Numbered from the stretch's first letter, positions 29,483 to 38,915 are shown. The stretch: 64,000 nt of DNA from Aequoribacter fuscus (GCF_009910365.1 NZ_CP036423.1:806001-870000); one strand, 5' to 3'. Notes: generated by a model not told the origin, from the letters alone. Translations and numbers: made by a program.

Positions 29483-30225
29483 GATTGAGCGAATTTTTGA
29501 AAGTCTGCCCACAAGGCTTGAGCCGTCACATCGATTATCGTGTTACCCGCTTCAATCGTTGCCTGAGTCGGGTCTGAACCGATGCGGCCATCTGGGAAGT
29601 TAGCTCGGTAATGCTCAGCATCCGTGAAGGAGCCGATCGGAGCAATTTTTGGTTCTAGCGTTTGGTTCCTGACTTGATCAGGGTAAGCGGCATAGGTTAC
29701 CGCGACTTCGGAGGCCGTCGCGTGCATGCCATCCCCTGACGGATGCAGTTCTTTGCATTTCGCCATCACCGAGGGTAATTCCCACCAGTTTTTCGAGGTC
29801 ATGCGCAGGGCGGGCTGGCGAGCAGGAGAGGGCTCGAAACTGCGTTGTGCATATACCTCGGCGAATGCCGCTTGAATCGTTGCGGTGTTGCCCCCGTGGC
29901 CATTAAACCAATACAGTTTTTTAAAGCCGTGTTTCGCCAATGACAGGCTCCAGTCTGCGATAGCCGCAATCATGGTTGAGGGGCGAAGCGTCATGGTTCC
30001 CGGAAAGCCCAAGTGATGTTGCGCACAACCCACATTAAAGGTTGGACCTATGAGTACACCGTGTTCATCACCAACCCGCTTTGCGATCACTTCGGGGCAG
30101 ATCGCATCGGTTCCAATCAGGCCTGTTGGACCATGCTGTTCCATCGAGCCGATAGGGATAATAATAGCGTCCGACGTTTTCAGATACTGCTCGATATCGG
30201 TCCAAGTACTCAATGAAAGTTGCAT
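29479..30225 (-). CDS. Creatininase-family amidohydrolase
   Basis: This 248-residue protein of the creatininase/MftE fold has the metal-binding motifs IPIGSMEQHGP near 25, GTDA, NGHGGNT near 110 and DGMHATASEVA near 164. Members hydrolyse cyclic amides such as creatinine or process peptides and pterins. True creatinine turnover is not implied by the motifs alone. No related catabolic genes lie beside it, so the substrate is open. A 246-base gap upstream, to 30471, contains no gene that I can support. Confidence 0.85.
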   Translation of the reverse strand: MQLSLSTWTDIEQYLKTSDAIIIPIGSMEQHGPTGLIGTDAICPEVIAKRVGDEHGVLIGPTFNVGCAQHHLGFPGTMTLRPSTMIAAIADWSLSLAKHGFKKLYWFNGHGGNTATIQAAFAEVYAQRSFEPSPARQPALRMTSKNWWELPSVMAKCKELHPSGDGMHATASEVAVTYAAYPDQVRNQTLEPKIAPIGSFTDAEHYRANFPDGRIGSDPTQATIEAGNTIIDVTAQALWADFQKFAQS

Positions 30226-30471
30226 GCTTAGCGCCTCATGTTGGGGTCTTAAGTATACGAATTGGGATGGGTGATTGTCATCAGGGTCAAGGAGATTACC
30301 CCAGCCCTTCTGTCGCTTAATGGCGGGATACTATCAGTCGCCAGTCACGCAAGTGCCGCGTCGATGTGACGTAAAAGCAAGAAGGTTTATGCGCCACTCT
30401 CGATCATTGAAAAAGTCAGGCTCTGTGCTAATCTGATTCGATCTTTGCCTAGAATAAGAGAGCACGAAACT

Positions 30472-30807
30472 ATGACAATATTTCGAACGTGGCTGGTATT
30501 TATGTTGATAGCCATCAGCGCGTATACCGCGGTAACTGTGCAGCAATACGGATGGAATTTGTTCACCCCATTTTTCTCAGAGATGCTCACGTATTCTTGG
30601 TTTGGGCAGTTCAACTTAGATTTTATGTTTATGCTAAGTTTGTCGGCATTGTGGGTGTCATGGCGACACCGCTTCTCGCCAGCAGGTTTTGCCTTGGGCG
30701 TCCTGGCCTTTTTGGGCGGTATCTTATTCTTAACCGTATACTTACTGATTCAGGCTCGATATTACGATTCAGTCGATTCTTTGTTATTAACTCGCGTTGA
30801 TGGGTGA
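30472..30807 (+). CDS. Small integral membrane protein of unknown function
   Basis: This 111-residue protein has three hydrophobic segments (about 6-24, 47-64 and 72-96) and the loop WFGQFNLDFMFMLSLSALWVSWRHR. The pattern recalls small DUF2834/DUF1475-type membrane proteins, but I cannot assign a family firmly. The ATG at 30472 is chosen because it places the first membrane helix at the N-terminus; a GTG/ATG nine codons earlier adds charged residues. No function is proposed. Confidence 0.65.
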   Translation: MTIFRTWLVFMLIAISAYTAVTVQQYGWNLFTPFFSEMLTYSWFGQFNLDFMFMLSLSALWVSWRHRFSPAGFALGVLAFLGGILFLTVYLLIQARYYDSVDSLLLTRVDG

Positions 30808-31079
30808 GTTATCGCAGAGGCTGTCACAACCCCATTTTTTGGTGGGGCTCATCGAGTATTGCTATCCGATGTGTCTCAAAGACGTTGGAATCTTGTGTTA
30901 ACGAGCGGGTGCGTCGGCACTGCAATTGCGGCGCGAGTGGCGCTGTGGCGCGGGGTGGGTACCGTGTTTCAAGTTTCCTCAGTTTAAAACCGAAGATTGC
31001 AATATTGTGGTAAAAGCGCAATCGCGTTGCCTGTCGTTTTTTTAGGGGGCAAACTTCAATTGGTCAGGCCAATTTTTCA
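30808..31079. other. Intergenic region without a supported gene
   Basis: About 270 bases lie between the small membrane protein and the promoter of the pectin operon. A 69-codon frame at 30804-31013 looks like noise. A short inverted repeat AATTGG/CCAATT (31058-31074) followed by TTT sits just before the promoter and could be a weak terminator. Confidence 0.5.
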
Positions 31080-31121
31080 TTGACCTGTCTTTGTCGGTAG
31101 TCTAACATGCCACCGGTGGCA
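31080..31121 (+). promoter_or_regulatory. Promoter and LacI-type operator of the TRAP-kdgK-GH28-lacI-uxaA operon
   Basis: TTGACC (31080-31085) and TAACAT (31103-31108), 17 bases apart, make a good sigma70 promoter. The perfect 14-base palindrome TGCCACCGGTGGCA at 31108-31121 begins on the last base of the -10 box and covers the expected start point. A repressor bound here would block initiation. The same palindrome recurs before the TonB receptor and uxaC. The LacI-family regulator in this operon is the natural candidate to bind it. Confidence 0.85.
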
Positions 31122-31144
31122 GAAAAATAATCAGGAGATCTCCA

Positions 31145-32137
31145 TTGTTCGTATTTGCCCTTGTTCGTGAGGCTCGGCGCCTTGCAATGGCGTTAATGAC
31201 GCTGCTACTCGTGTCTTGTGGCGCACAGCAAGATGTCATGGTGTTGCGAGTGGGGCACAGCCTAGATCCCTCGCATACTGTGCACAAAGCCATGCTGAAG
31301 ATGGGAGAACGCTTACAGCAATTGTCGGGCGGAACGATGGCGATCGAGCTCTATCCGAGTGGTCAGCTTGGATCTGAGCGTGAATTGATCGAGCTTCTGC
31401 AGATTGGCAGTTTGGCCATGACGAAAGTGTCGGCGAGTCCGCTTGAAGGTTTCGTGCCAACGATGAAACTCTTCAATATCCCTTATTTGTTCCGCGATCA
31501 GGAACACTTTTTTAAGGTGCTCGATTCTGATATCGGGCGTGACATTCTGGCGTCGTTAAAGCCAGCGCAATTGCTGGGTTTGGGCTATTACGATGCGGGC
31601 AGTCGCAGTTTCTATACCACCAAAAAGCCCGTGGTGACGCCTGCCGATCTGGCAAGTGTAAAAATACGTGTGCAAGAAAGTCAGGCAGCGATGGCTATGA
31701 TTCGCGCGCTTGGCGGCAACCCCACGCCGATTTCCTGGGGGGAGTTATATACCGCTTTACAGCAGGGTGTGGTCGACGGCGCTGAAAACAACCCACCCAG
31801 TTTTTATTTGTCGCGTCACTACGAAGTTGCGCCTTACTACATTTTGGATGAGCACACCTCGGTACCTGATGTCATTTTGATTAGTCGTTACGTGTGGGAG
31901 CGTTTATCTGAGCAGCAGCAGGCTTGGTTGCAACAGGCGGTGGATGAATCTGTGGATTTTCAGAGAGCGCAATGGCAGTTGGATACCGAGGCCGCCCTAG
32001 CAGCGGTGCAAGAAGCTGGCGTTCAGGTCATTAGTGCCGACAAGTCACAGTTTCAACAGCAGGTGTCGGGGCTGATTAATGAGCTCAAAGCGGGCGAATT
32101 GGGGCCGATGATTCAACGCATTGAGGAGGTGCAGTGA
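31145..32137 (+). CDS. TRAP transporter substrate-binding protein (DctP family)
   Basis: This exported binding protein of 330 residues would capture a uronate or oligouronide in the periplasm for the DctQM permease. It has a hydrophobic signal ending in the lipobox-like LLLVSCGAQ near residues 21-27, and DctP motifs including LPSGQLGSERE-like LYPSGQLGSERELIE and KIRVQES with WGELYTALQQGVVDGAENNP near 200. The conserved Arg in KIRVQES normally pairs with the substrate carboxylate. The start is a TTG at 31145 with AGGAG seven bases before. The pectin context and operator support galacturonate-type substrates. Confidence 0.9.
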   Translation: MFVFALVREARRLAMALMTLLLVSCGAQQDVMVLRVGHSLDPSHTVHKAMLKMGERLQQLSGGTMAIELYPSGQLGSERELIELLQIGSLAMTKVSASPLEGFVPTMKLFNIPYLFRDQEHFFKVLDSDIGRDILASLKPAQLLGLGYYDAGSRSFYTTKKPVVTPADLASVKIRVQESQAAMAMIRALGGNPTPISWGELYTALQQGVVDGAENNPPSFYLSRHYEVAPYYILDEHTSVPDVILISRYVWERLSEQQQAWLQQAVDESVDFQRAQWQLDTEAALAAVQEAGVQVISADKSQFQQQVSGLINELKAGELGPMIQRIEEVQ

Positions 32138-32634
32138 TGCAAGCGTTAACACAATGGTTGGATCGCGGTTTTCGCGTGCTCCTAGTGGGTTTAATGGCCA
32201 GTATGGTCGCGGCGGTTTGTTGGCAGGTGATTTCCCGTTACGCCTTGAATGATCCCGCCGCTTGGACTGAAGAAATGGCTCGGTTCTTGTTGATGTGGAT
32301 CGGATTGTTGGGCGCTTGCTATGCCTATCGTGAAGGGCAGCATCTTGGCGTTGATTTGTTTCCAAAGAGTCTAAGCCCCGCGCGATATCGAGTATGGGCG
32401 TTGTGCGCACACTCTTTAGTGATTCTATTTTCTGTCATGGTCCTGTTAATTGGGGGTGGCCGTTTAGTCTATTTGACGGCCTCGCTAAACCAAACATCGG
32501 CGGCCTTGGGTGTACCGATGTCGTGGATCTATATGAGTCTGCCTCTGTGCGGTGTGATGATGATTGTGTACGCACTCGATGCCATGTTGCATCCGGAGCA
32601 ACCCAGTACAGAAGGAGTGATGATCGATGGCTGA
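32137..32634 (+). CDS. TRAP transporter small permease (DctQ family)
   Basis: This 165-residue inner-membrane protein has four membrane helices and the family pattern VISRYALNDPAAWTEEMARFLLMWIGLLGA. It forms the small subunit that joins DctM. GAGGAGG is seven bases before the ATG at 32137, which overlaps the dctP stop as TGATG. It overlaps dctM by eight bases. Confidence 0.92.
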   Translation: MQALTQWLDRGFRVLLVGLMASMVAAVCWQVISRYALNDPAAWTEEMARFLLMWIGLLGACYAYREGQHLGVDLFPKSLSPARYRVWALCAHSLVILFSVMVLLIGGGRLVYLTASLNQTSAALGVPMSWIYMSLPLCGVMMIVYALDAMLHPEQPSTEGVMIDG

Positions 32635-33925
32635 GTTAGTATTGGGTTTAATTTTTGTTGTGCTGCTGTGCGTCGGCGTGCCCGTTGCTTTTTGTATTGG
32701 TTTGGCCACGATGGCGGCACTGCTGATCAGTATCGACACTTTGCCCGCACTCACAACGATGGCGCAGCGTATGGCGGGGGGCTTGAACAGCTTTTCGCTT
32801 CTGGCCGTGCCCTTATTCATTTTGAGCGGGGTTATCATGGGGCAGGGTGGAATAGCTCGACGCCTCATCGCGTTTGCCAAGTGTTTGGTCGGTATGGTTC
32901 CCGGTGGCTTGGCCTTGGTCAATGTGGTCTCGTGTACCTTGTTTGGGTCGATATCGGGTTCCGCTGTTGCGGCAAGCTCTGCGGTAGGTGGCTTTATGCT
33001 ACCTGAAATGGAAAAAGACGGCTTCGATAAAAACTTCGGTGCGGCAGTGACTGCCACCGCTGCAACAACGGGTTTACTCATTCCGCCCAGCAATATTTTG
33101 ATTGTTTATGCCATCGCTAGTGGTGGTGTTTCGATTGCCGCCTTGTTCTTGGCGGGCTATTTGCCGGGTTTGTTGCTTGCGAGTGCACTGATGCTGGTTG
33201 CCTACATTCACGCCAAGCGTCATAACCTGCCATCGGCCGGCACGGTCTCGTTAGGTTATACGCTCAGAGCCGCCTTGGACGCGGCGCCCAGCCTGTTCCT
33301 GGTTGTGATTGTGATTGGCGGAATAATTGGCGGCGTATTCACTGCCACCGAAGCGGGGGCCATTGCTGTGGTGTATTCCCTTGTCCTCGCTGGACCTATT
33401 TACAAGGAAATTACTCGGACACAGTGGTTCGCGGTGTTTTTAAAAGCGACTGAAACCACCGCAATTGTGATGTTTTTGGTGGCCAGTTCTGTCGCGATGT
33501 CGTGGTTGCTGGCGTTTAACAATATTCCGACCCAGGTCGCCGAGGCTTTGCTCGCGGTCAGTGATAACCCGCTTATTATTCTGCTAATTATTAACCTAGT
33601 GTTGTTACTTGTTGGTTCATTTATGGATATGACACCGGCGGTACTGATTTTTACACCCATTTTTCTGCCAGCGGCGGTGGAGATGGGCATTACGCCGCTG
33701 CACTTTGGCATCATTATGGTATTGAACTTATCCATTGGGCTGTGTACCCCACCGGTGGGCTCGGTGTTGTTCGTCAGTTGCGCGGTCGCTAAAACCAGCA
33801 TTCACAATATTATTCGGCCGCTCTTGCCGATGTATGCGGCAATGTTGGTCGTGCTGTTGCTGGTTACCTATATTCCCGGGATCAGTGAGGCTTTGCCCAA
33901 AGCCTTGGGTTTAATGGCTAAGTAG
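32627..33925 (+). CDS. TRAP transporter large permease (DctM family)
   Basis: This 432-residue sodium-coupled permease of the TRAP system has about 12 membrane segments. Family motifs include VPLFILSGVIMGQGGIARRL near 55, SISGSAVAASSAVGGFMLPEM near 105, GGVFTATEAGAIAVVYSL near 230 and LCTPPVGSVLFVSCAVA near 375. With DctP and DctQ it should import galacturonate or a related uronate. The start follows AAGGAG. A sugar kinase gene begins nine bases after its stop, so transport and metabolism are co-transcribed. Confidence 0.94.
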   Translation: MAELVLGLIFVVLLCVGVPVAFCIGLATMAALLISIDTLPALTTMAQRMAGGLNSFSLLAVPLFILSGVIMGQGGIARRLIAFAKCLVGMVPGGLALVNVVSCTLFGSISGSAVAASSAVGGFMLPEMEKDGFDKNFGAAVTATAATTGLLIPPSNILIVYAIASGGVSIAALFLAGYLPGLLLASALMLVAYIHAKRHNLPSAGTVSLGYTLRAALDAAPSLFLVVIVIGGIIGGVFTATEAGAIAVVYSLVLAGPIYKEITRTQWFAVFLKATETTAIVMFLVASSVAMSWLLAFNNIPTQVAEALLAVSDNPLIILLIINLVLLLVGSFMDMTPAVLIFTPIFLPAAVEMGITPLHFGIIMVLNLSIGLCTPPVGSVLFVSCAVAKTSIHNIIRPLLPMYAAMLVVLLLVTYIPGISEALPKALGLMAK

Positions 33926-33934
33926 GGCAGAGAT

Positions 33935-34888
33935 ATGTTTGATTTTGCACAATTAGGGTCTTCTAAAGTGCTTGCCATTGGCGAATGCATGATTGAGCTG
34001 GCCTTCCCTGAGGGCTTGGTCGGCAGTACCCCGAATTCGCGAATCGCCATGGGGGGCGATACGCTCAACACCAGCATTTATATGGCGCGTTTAGGTGTGT
34101 CAGTCTCGTTTTTGACGGGTTTAGGCTCTGACCCTTACAGTGAGTGGCTGCAGCAGCAATGGCGTGAAGAAGGTGTGGGTCTAGAGCAAGTTCACGTGCT
34201 TGAGCATGCCCTACCGGGGTTGTACGCCATTCAAACCGATGAGCATGGCGAAAGGTCGTTTCACTATTGGCGCGCGCAGTCTGCTGCTAAACAGTGGTTT
34301 ACTCAAGCTGACTCTGTGCCCGAGTGGTCTCAAATATTTGCTGGCTACAGTGTGATCTATGTGTCGGGCATTACGCTTTCTTTAATGTCAGAGCCTGCGC
34401 GTCAGGCCTTTTACGAAGCAATAAAGCAGTGGAAGCGTCCAGATCGCACTTTGGTGTTTGATATCAACTACCGTGCTCGGGGTTGGGCGTCAGTATCGGA
34501 AGCGGCCACAAGCCTTAACGCGATGATTGGGTTGACCGATGTGGCTCTGCCGACATTAGAAGACGAAATTGCCTTGTTCGGTGGTAGTGAGCAGACGGTG
34601 ATAGAACGTTACCGCGATGCGGGTGTTCAAGAGCTGCTGATCAAGCGAGGTCCTGAAGGTGTTCTATTGGTAGACGTTAACACCCAAGAGTTGGTGCCAG
34701 CGTTGCTGGTGGATAATGTGATTGATACCACCGGTGCGGGTGATTCCTACAATGGCGCTTACTTGAGTGCTCGTATCAAAGGTATGAACCCGGTGGACGC
34801 TGCAAAGGCCGCGCATGGATTGGCCGCCAAGGTGATTGGTTGTCGAGGTGCGATTTTGCCGAAGGAGTTTATGCCTAGTGTCATTTGA
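33935..34888 (+). CDS. kdgK: 2-keto-3-deoxygluconate kinase
   Basis: This 317-residue PfkB-family kinase phosphorylates KDG to KDPG with ATP, the common last step of both uronate branches here. The N-terminal GECMIELAF and GGDTLNTSIYMARLG and the C-terminal catalytic DTTGAGDSYNGAYL near residue 268 are typical of KdgK. The assignment rests on motif likeness plus the KDG-producing genes around it. A KDPG aldolase to finish the pathway is not in this window. The gene overlaps the GH28 gene by 11 bases. Confidence 0.92.
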   Translation: MFDFAQLGSSKVLAIGECMIELAFPEGLVGSTPNSRIAMGGDTLNTSIYMARLGVSVSFLTGLGSDPYSEWLQQQWREEGVGLEQVHVLEHALPGLYAIQTDEHGERSFHYWRAQSAAKQWFTQADSVPEWSQIFAGYSVIYVSGITLSLMSEPARQAFYEAIKQWKRPDRTLVFDINYRARGWASVSEAATSLNAMIGLTDVALPTLEDEIALFGGSEQTVIERYRDAGVQELLIKRGPEGVLLVDVNTQELVPALLVDNVIDTTGAGDSYNGAYLSARIKGMNPVDAAKAAHGLAAKVIGCRGAILPKEFMPSVI

Positions 34889-36341
34889 TCTTGAGAGCGG
34901 CAGTCTATTTACTCGTCGCCAAGTAAATGTTGGGCTCGCGAGTGCTTTAGCTGTGCTTGGCGCGTCGGGTTGTTCGAGCCTGACGCCGACTCATTCTTGG
35001 TTAAGTGCTGACGATATTGTCGCGCGAACTCAGGCGCCAAGTATCCCCTCCGATCGGTTTGTAGTGGAAAATTTTGGTGCGGTCTCCGATGGTGTTTTCG
35101 ACTGCTCTGATGCGATTCAAAAAGCTATTGAGCACGCGGAAAGTCAAGGTGGCGGTACTGTCGTATTTACCCAGGGTGTGTATTTAACCGGGCCAATCCA
35201 TCTGCGTTCAAAAATAGCACTGCATTTAGAAAAAGACGCCACTCTGAAATTTGTTACCGATCCTAACCGCTATCTGCCCGCTGTGTTCACGCGTTGGGAA
35301 GGTATGGAATTAATGGGTTTCTCGCCCTTAATTTACGCCTATGGTTTAAATGACGTCGCGATTACGGGGCAGGGTACTTTAGATGGTGGTGCCAATGATC
35401 AGACATGGTGGCCCTGGAAGGGGCCCCACAAAGAGGCGCATTGGGACTTGATTGAGGGGCAGGATCAAAAGCCTGCGCGTGATTACTTGTTTGCTATGGC
35501 CGAGCGAGGTGTGCCACCGCGAGAGCGAGTGTTTGCTGATGGTGGTTTTTTGCGGCCGCCCTTCCTGCAGTTCTATGACTGTCAGCGTATCTTGGTCGAG
35601 GGCATTAAAATTACCAATGCACCGTTTTGGTTAATTCACCCTGTGCTGTCGCGTGATGTGACGATTCGTGGTGTTCACTGCCAGAGCTACGGCCCGAACA
35701 GTGACGGCTGTGACCCGGAATCTTGCGAACGAGTGGTGATAGAAGATTGTGTGTTTGATACGGGTGATGATTGTATCGCTCTTAAGAGTGGCCGTAATGC
35801 CGACGGGCGCCGTATCGGCGTGCCGTGTAAAGATGTGGTGGTTCAGAACTGCCACATGAAAGAGGGGCATGGCGGCGTTGTTATTGGTAGTGAAATATCG
35901 GGCGGTGTAGCAAACGTGCATGTGCGGCATTGCACTATGGATAGCCCGCATTTAGAGCGCGCTATTCGCATTAAAACCAATGCGCAACGTGGCGGTTTGA
36001 TCGAGCATTTGCGCTACTCCAAAATTACGATCGGGTCGGTAAAAGATGTCTTCGTTATTAACTTTTATTACGAAGAAGGTGATCGCGGGAAATGGATGCC
36101 TTTGGTTAGAGATATTGAAATTACCGACTTGACCGTTGCCAAGGCCCAGCGAGTGTTCAATTTGCGTGGTTTTCCTCAGAGCCCGATTACAGACGTATCA
36201 CTGCGGAATTGGAATGTGGTGGAGTACGATGATTTTGGCGTGATCGATGATGCAAAACTATTTTCTGCGCAGCAGGTTGTGCTAGCGGGAAAATCCATTA
36301 ATAGTGGCAAAGCTTTGTTGAGTAAGGATGTGCATGAATAA
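34878..36341 (+). CDS. GH28 polygalacturonase, probable Tat-exported lipoprotein
   Basis: This right-handed beta-helix glycosidase of 487 residues hydrolyses polygalacturonate or oligogalacturonides. All GH28 catalytic blocks are seen: NSDGCDPESC near 273, GDDCIALKSG near 295, GHGGVVIGSE near 330 and RIKTN near 363. Together they supply the three Asp, the His and the Arg-x-Lys. The GTG at 34878 gives an N-terminus with FTRRQVNVGLASALAVLGASGCSS, a twin-arginine signal with a lipobox. The size and the extra insertion near residues 150-200 fit exo-acting members. It overlaps kdgK and lacI at its ends. Confidence 0.9.
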   Translation: MSFDLESGSLFTRRQVNVGLASALAVLGASGCSSLTPTHSWLSADDIVARTQAPSIPSDRFVVENFGAVSDGVFDCSDAIQKAIEHAESQGGGTVVFTQGVYLTGPIHLRSKIALHLEKDATLKFVTDPNRYLPAVFTRWEGMELMGFSPLIYAYGLNDVAITGQGTLDGGANDQTWWPWKGPHKEAHWDLIEGQDQKPARDYLFAMAERGVPPRERVFADGGFLRPPFLQFYDCQRILVEGIKITNAPFWLIHPVLSRDVTIRGVHCQSYGPNSDGCDPESCERVVIEDCVFDTGDDCIALKSGRNADGRRIGVPCKDVVVQNCHMKEGHGGVVIGSEISGGVANVHVRHCTMDSPHLERAIRIKTNAQRGGLIEHLRYSKITIGSVKDVFVINFYYEEGDRGKWMPLVRDIEITDLTVAKAQRVFNLRGFPQSPITDVSLRNWNVVEYDDFGVIDDAKLFSAQQVVLAGKSINSGKALLSKDVHE

Positions 36342-37365
36342 CGACGTAAAATCGGTTGCTACTATTAATGATGTCGCTCGCTTAGCGGGGGTATCAAAGC
36401 GTACCGTCTCGAGGGTTTTGAATAACTCAACAAAAGTGAATGAGGCGACACGTCAGCGCATTCTTGCGGTAATAGAGAGCTTAGATTATGCACCTAGCAC
36501 GCAGGCGCGAGGCTTGGCCTCGAGTCGCTCTTACTTATTGGGCTTATTATTTGATGATCCGAATGCCGTGGTGATTCACTCTGTGCAAAAGGGCGCATTG
36601 AAGGCCTGTGCAAAATACGGCTATGAAATGGTCGTAAAACCCATCGATTTTCGTGCCGAAACGCTTATTGATGAGGTTCTTAAGTTTGTTCGCCGGTCCA
36701 AACTTGATGGCGTGATCATGTTGCCACCAATTTCGAATAACGATGCGTTAGCACAGGCCTTACGAGACAAGGATATTTCTTACGTTCGGGTGGGTGCTAA
36801 AGCTGTCGATGAACCTGCACGAATGGTGGTGTCGCAAGACCGAATTGCGATGCGTCAAGTTGCTGCGGCTTTTGTGGAAGCTGGTCGTAAAGAAGTGGCT
36901 ATCGTCGTGGGGCCTCGCGATCGAGGGGCGTCTATCGAGCGTCTTGAAGGCTTGCAAACGGCCCTCGAGGATTTGGGTTCGCCCTTGCAGGAACATTACA
37001 TCGTGCAGGGTGACTTTACCTACGAAAGTGGCTTGCAATGTGCGGATGAGCTCTTGGATTTGAAAAATCCACCGAATGCGGTGTTTGCCAGTAATGACCA
37101 AATGGCTATTGGTATTATTCATCGCGCTCAGGATCGCGGTGTGCGAATTCCCGAAGACTTGATGGTTATTGGCTATGACGATGACCCTATGTCGGCGCGT
37201 TTACGCCCGTCTTTGTCGACGCTTTCGCGACCGAATGAGGCGATGGCAGAAGCTGCCGCAATGCGCCTAATGAAAGACGTGGGTGACGCAGAGGTTCAGG
37301 CATCTTCAGAGCCCCTGGTCTTTGTTCCACAGCTGATTCAGCGAGATTCTACTCGCACCCATTAA
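36334..37365 (+). CDS. LacI-family repressor of the pectin/uronate genes
   Basis: This 343-residue regulator has an N-terminal LacI HTH and hinge (ATINDVARLAGVSKRTVSRVLN near 9-30, LDYAPSTQARGLAS near 52-65) and a periplasmic-binding-protein-like effector domain. The start is the ATG at 36334 with TAAGGA before it. It lies in the operon it probably controls, between GH28 and uxaA. LacI proteins bind short palindromes centred on CG; four TGCYACCGGTRGCA sites in this window fit. KDG is a common effector for KdgR-type LacI proteins in related bacteria, so it is a candidate here by inference. Confidence 0.88.
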   Translation: MNNDVKSVATINDVARLAGVSKRTVSRVLNNSTKVNEATRQRILAVIESLDYAPSTQARGLASSRSYLLGLLFDDPNAVVIHSVQKGALKACAKYGYEMVVKPIDFRAETLIDEVLKFVRRSKLDGVIMLPPISNNDALAQALRDKDISYVRVGAKAVDEPARMVVSQDRIAMRQVAAAFVEAGRKEVAIVVGPRDRGASIERLEGLQTALEDLGSPLQEHYIVQGDFTYESGLQCADELLDLKNPPNAVFASNDQMAIGIIHRAQDRGVRIPEDLMVIGYDDDPMSARLRPSLSTLSRPNEAMAEAAAMRLMKDVGDAEVQASSEPLVFVPQLIQRDSTRTH

Positions 37366-37388
37366 AACGATTGTTCGTAGGCAAAATT

Positions 37389-38897
37389 ATGCTCACGCTG
37401 ACCTTAAGTAACGAAGACAATGTTGCCGTTGCCCGGACCGCTCTGGCCAAAGATGTGTTGTTGCCTGAGCATCGCGGGTTGGCGTGTCGTTCGGACGTGC
37501 CCCAATTCCACAAAGTCGCGATCAAGTCGATCGCGAAGGGACAACCCGTGATTAAGTATCGTCAAGTAATAGGTGTTGCCCTGACGGACATTGCTGCGGG
37601 CGAGCATGTGCATGACCACAACTGTGGCATGACCGATGAAAGAATAGCTCCCGCGACTAAAGCAAAGACGGCAGAGTTGCCCCCTGATATAGAAACCAGC
37701 TTTGAGGGTTATTTACGCGCAGACGGTGAAGTGGGAACCCGAAACTACGTAGGTATCATCACCACCGTGAACTGCTCAGCATCGGTGGCCAAAGCTATAG
37801 AACAGTACTATTCGCAAGCAGAGGTGGCCGGTCGTTATCCCAACGTTGATGGCGTTATTGCTATTACCCACGGTTCAGGTTGCGGTATGAATAAAGGCGA
37901 AGGGTATGAGCTTCTTATGCGTGTTTGCGCTGGAATGTCGCAGCACCCGAACTTCGGTGGGGTAATGCTTATTGGCTTGGGGTGCGAGGTGCTGCAGTTG
38001 AGTGCTTTGTTGGACGCGCTTCCCGACGATGTACGAAAACGGTCGAACACACTTGTGATTCAAGAGCAGGGCGGGACTCGGGCGACCATTGAGGCGGGTA
38101 TCGAAAAAATGGCTGTGCTTTGCGAGGTATCTAATACCTTGAGTCGAACGCCTCAGCCGGTGAGTAAGTTGCGAGTAGGCTTGCAGTGTGGCGGGTCTGA
38201 TGCGCTGAGTGGTATCACCGCCAATCCTGCACTGGGGCGCGCGATGGATATTCTGACGTCCTTGGGTGGCACCGCGATCTTGTCGGAAACCCCAGAACTA
38301 TACGGTGCTGAGCAAATGCTACTGGCGCGCGCCGCGTCTGACGAAGTAGCTGATAAATTAAACGACCGCTTAGCTTGGTGGCGAGAGTACGCCGGCAAGA
38401 ATGGCGCGCAGTTAGACAACAACCCCAGTCCGGGGAACAAAGCGGGCGGTTTGACCACAATCTTGGAAAAGTCGCTGGGGGCCCAAGCTAAAGGTGGTAC
38501 TAGCACGATGACCGACGTCGTCGCGTATGCGCAACTTATTCGCAAGTCAGGTCTTGTGATTATGGATAGCCCTGGATATGACCCTGTGAGTGTGACCGGC
38601 CAAATGGCGTCAGGTGCCAACCTGATATGTTTTACCACCGGCAGAGGCTCGGTTTACGGCTCTAGACCTGCCCCCAGTATTAAGTTGGCAACGAATACAC
38701 CTATGTACGAGAAAATGACATTGGATATGGATTACAACTGCGGTGAGATTTTTGACGGCGAGATTAGCCTAGAAGACGCGGCCGTTGAGATTTACCGGAC
38801 TATCGTCCGTGTTGCGTCGGGTGAAAAAACTAAGAGTGAACTGCACGGGATAGGCGCGCTCGAATTCTTGCCCTGGCCGGTCGGCGCGGTTTTGTAA
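37389..38897 (+). CDS. uxaA: Altronate dehydratase
   Basis: The enzyme dehydrates D-altronate to 2-keto-3-deoxygluconate, third step of the galacturonate isomerase route. The protein of 502 residues has the N-terminal SAF domain (about 1-75, ending DIAAGEHVHDHNC) and the C-terminal UxaA domain, with GVIAITHGSGCG near 155, LQCGGSDALSGITANPALG near 265 and SPGNKAGGLTT near 345. The ATG at 37389 matches the N-terminus of E. coli UxaA; a TTG six codons earlier is less likely. It is the last gene of the forward operon, 23 bases after the repressor. Confidence 0.94.
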   Translation: MLTLTLSNEDNVAVARTALAKDVLLPEHRGLACRSDVPQFHKVAIKSIAKGQPVIKYRQVIGVALTDIAAGEHVHDHNCGMTDERIAPATKAKTAELPPDIETSFEGYLRADGEVGTRNYVGIITTVNCSASVAKAIEQYYSQAEVAGRYPNVDGVIAITHGSGCGMNKGEGYELLMRVCAGMSQHPNFGGVMLIGLGCEVLQLSALLDALPDDVRKRSNTLVIQEQGGTRATIEAGIEKMAVLCEVSNTLSRTPQPVSKLRVGLQCGGSDALSGITANPALGRAMDILTSLGGTAILSETPELYGAEQMLLARAASDEVADKLNDRLAWWREYAGKNGAQLDNNPSPGNKAGGLTTILEKSLGAQAKGGTSTMTDVVAYAQLIRKSGLVIMDSPGYDPVSVTGQMASGANLICFTTGRGSVYGSRPAPSIKLATNTPMYEKMTLDMDYNCGEIFDGEISLEDAAVEIYRTIVRVASGEKTKSELHGIGALEFLPWPVGAVL

Positions 38898-38915
38898 ATT
38901 TTTTTGTCACACGGT

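Noticed and set aside
30804-31013. A 69-codon frame overlapping the end of the small membrane protein gene
   Set aside because: It starts with GTG without a ribosome-binding site, has an irregular Cys/Arg/Ser-rich composition and no recognisable motif.
32485-33093. A 202-codon open frame antisense to dctQ and dctM
   Set aside because: It crosses two well-supported genes of the TRAP operon and has low-complexity, Lys/Pro/Ala-rich sequence.
33748-33759. Palindrome CCCACCGGTGGG resembling the LacI operator core inside dctM
   Set aside because: It encodes the highly conserved TPPVGS of DctM permeases, so protein constraint explains it. The outer bases do not match the operator.
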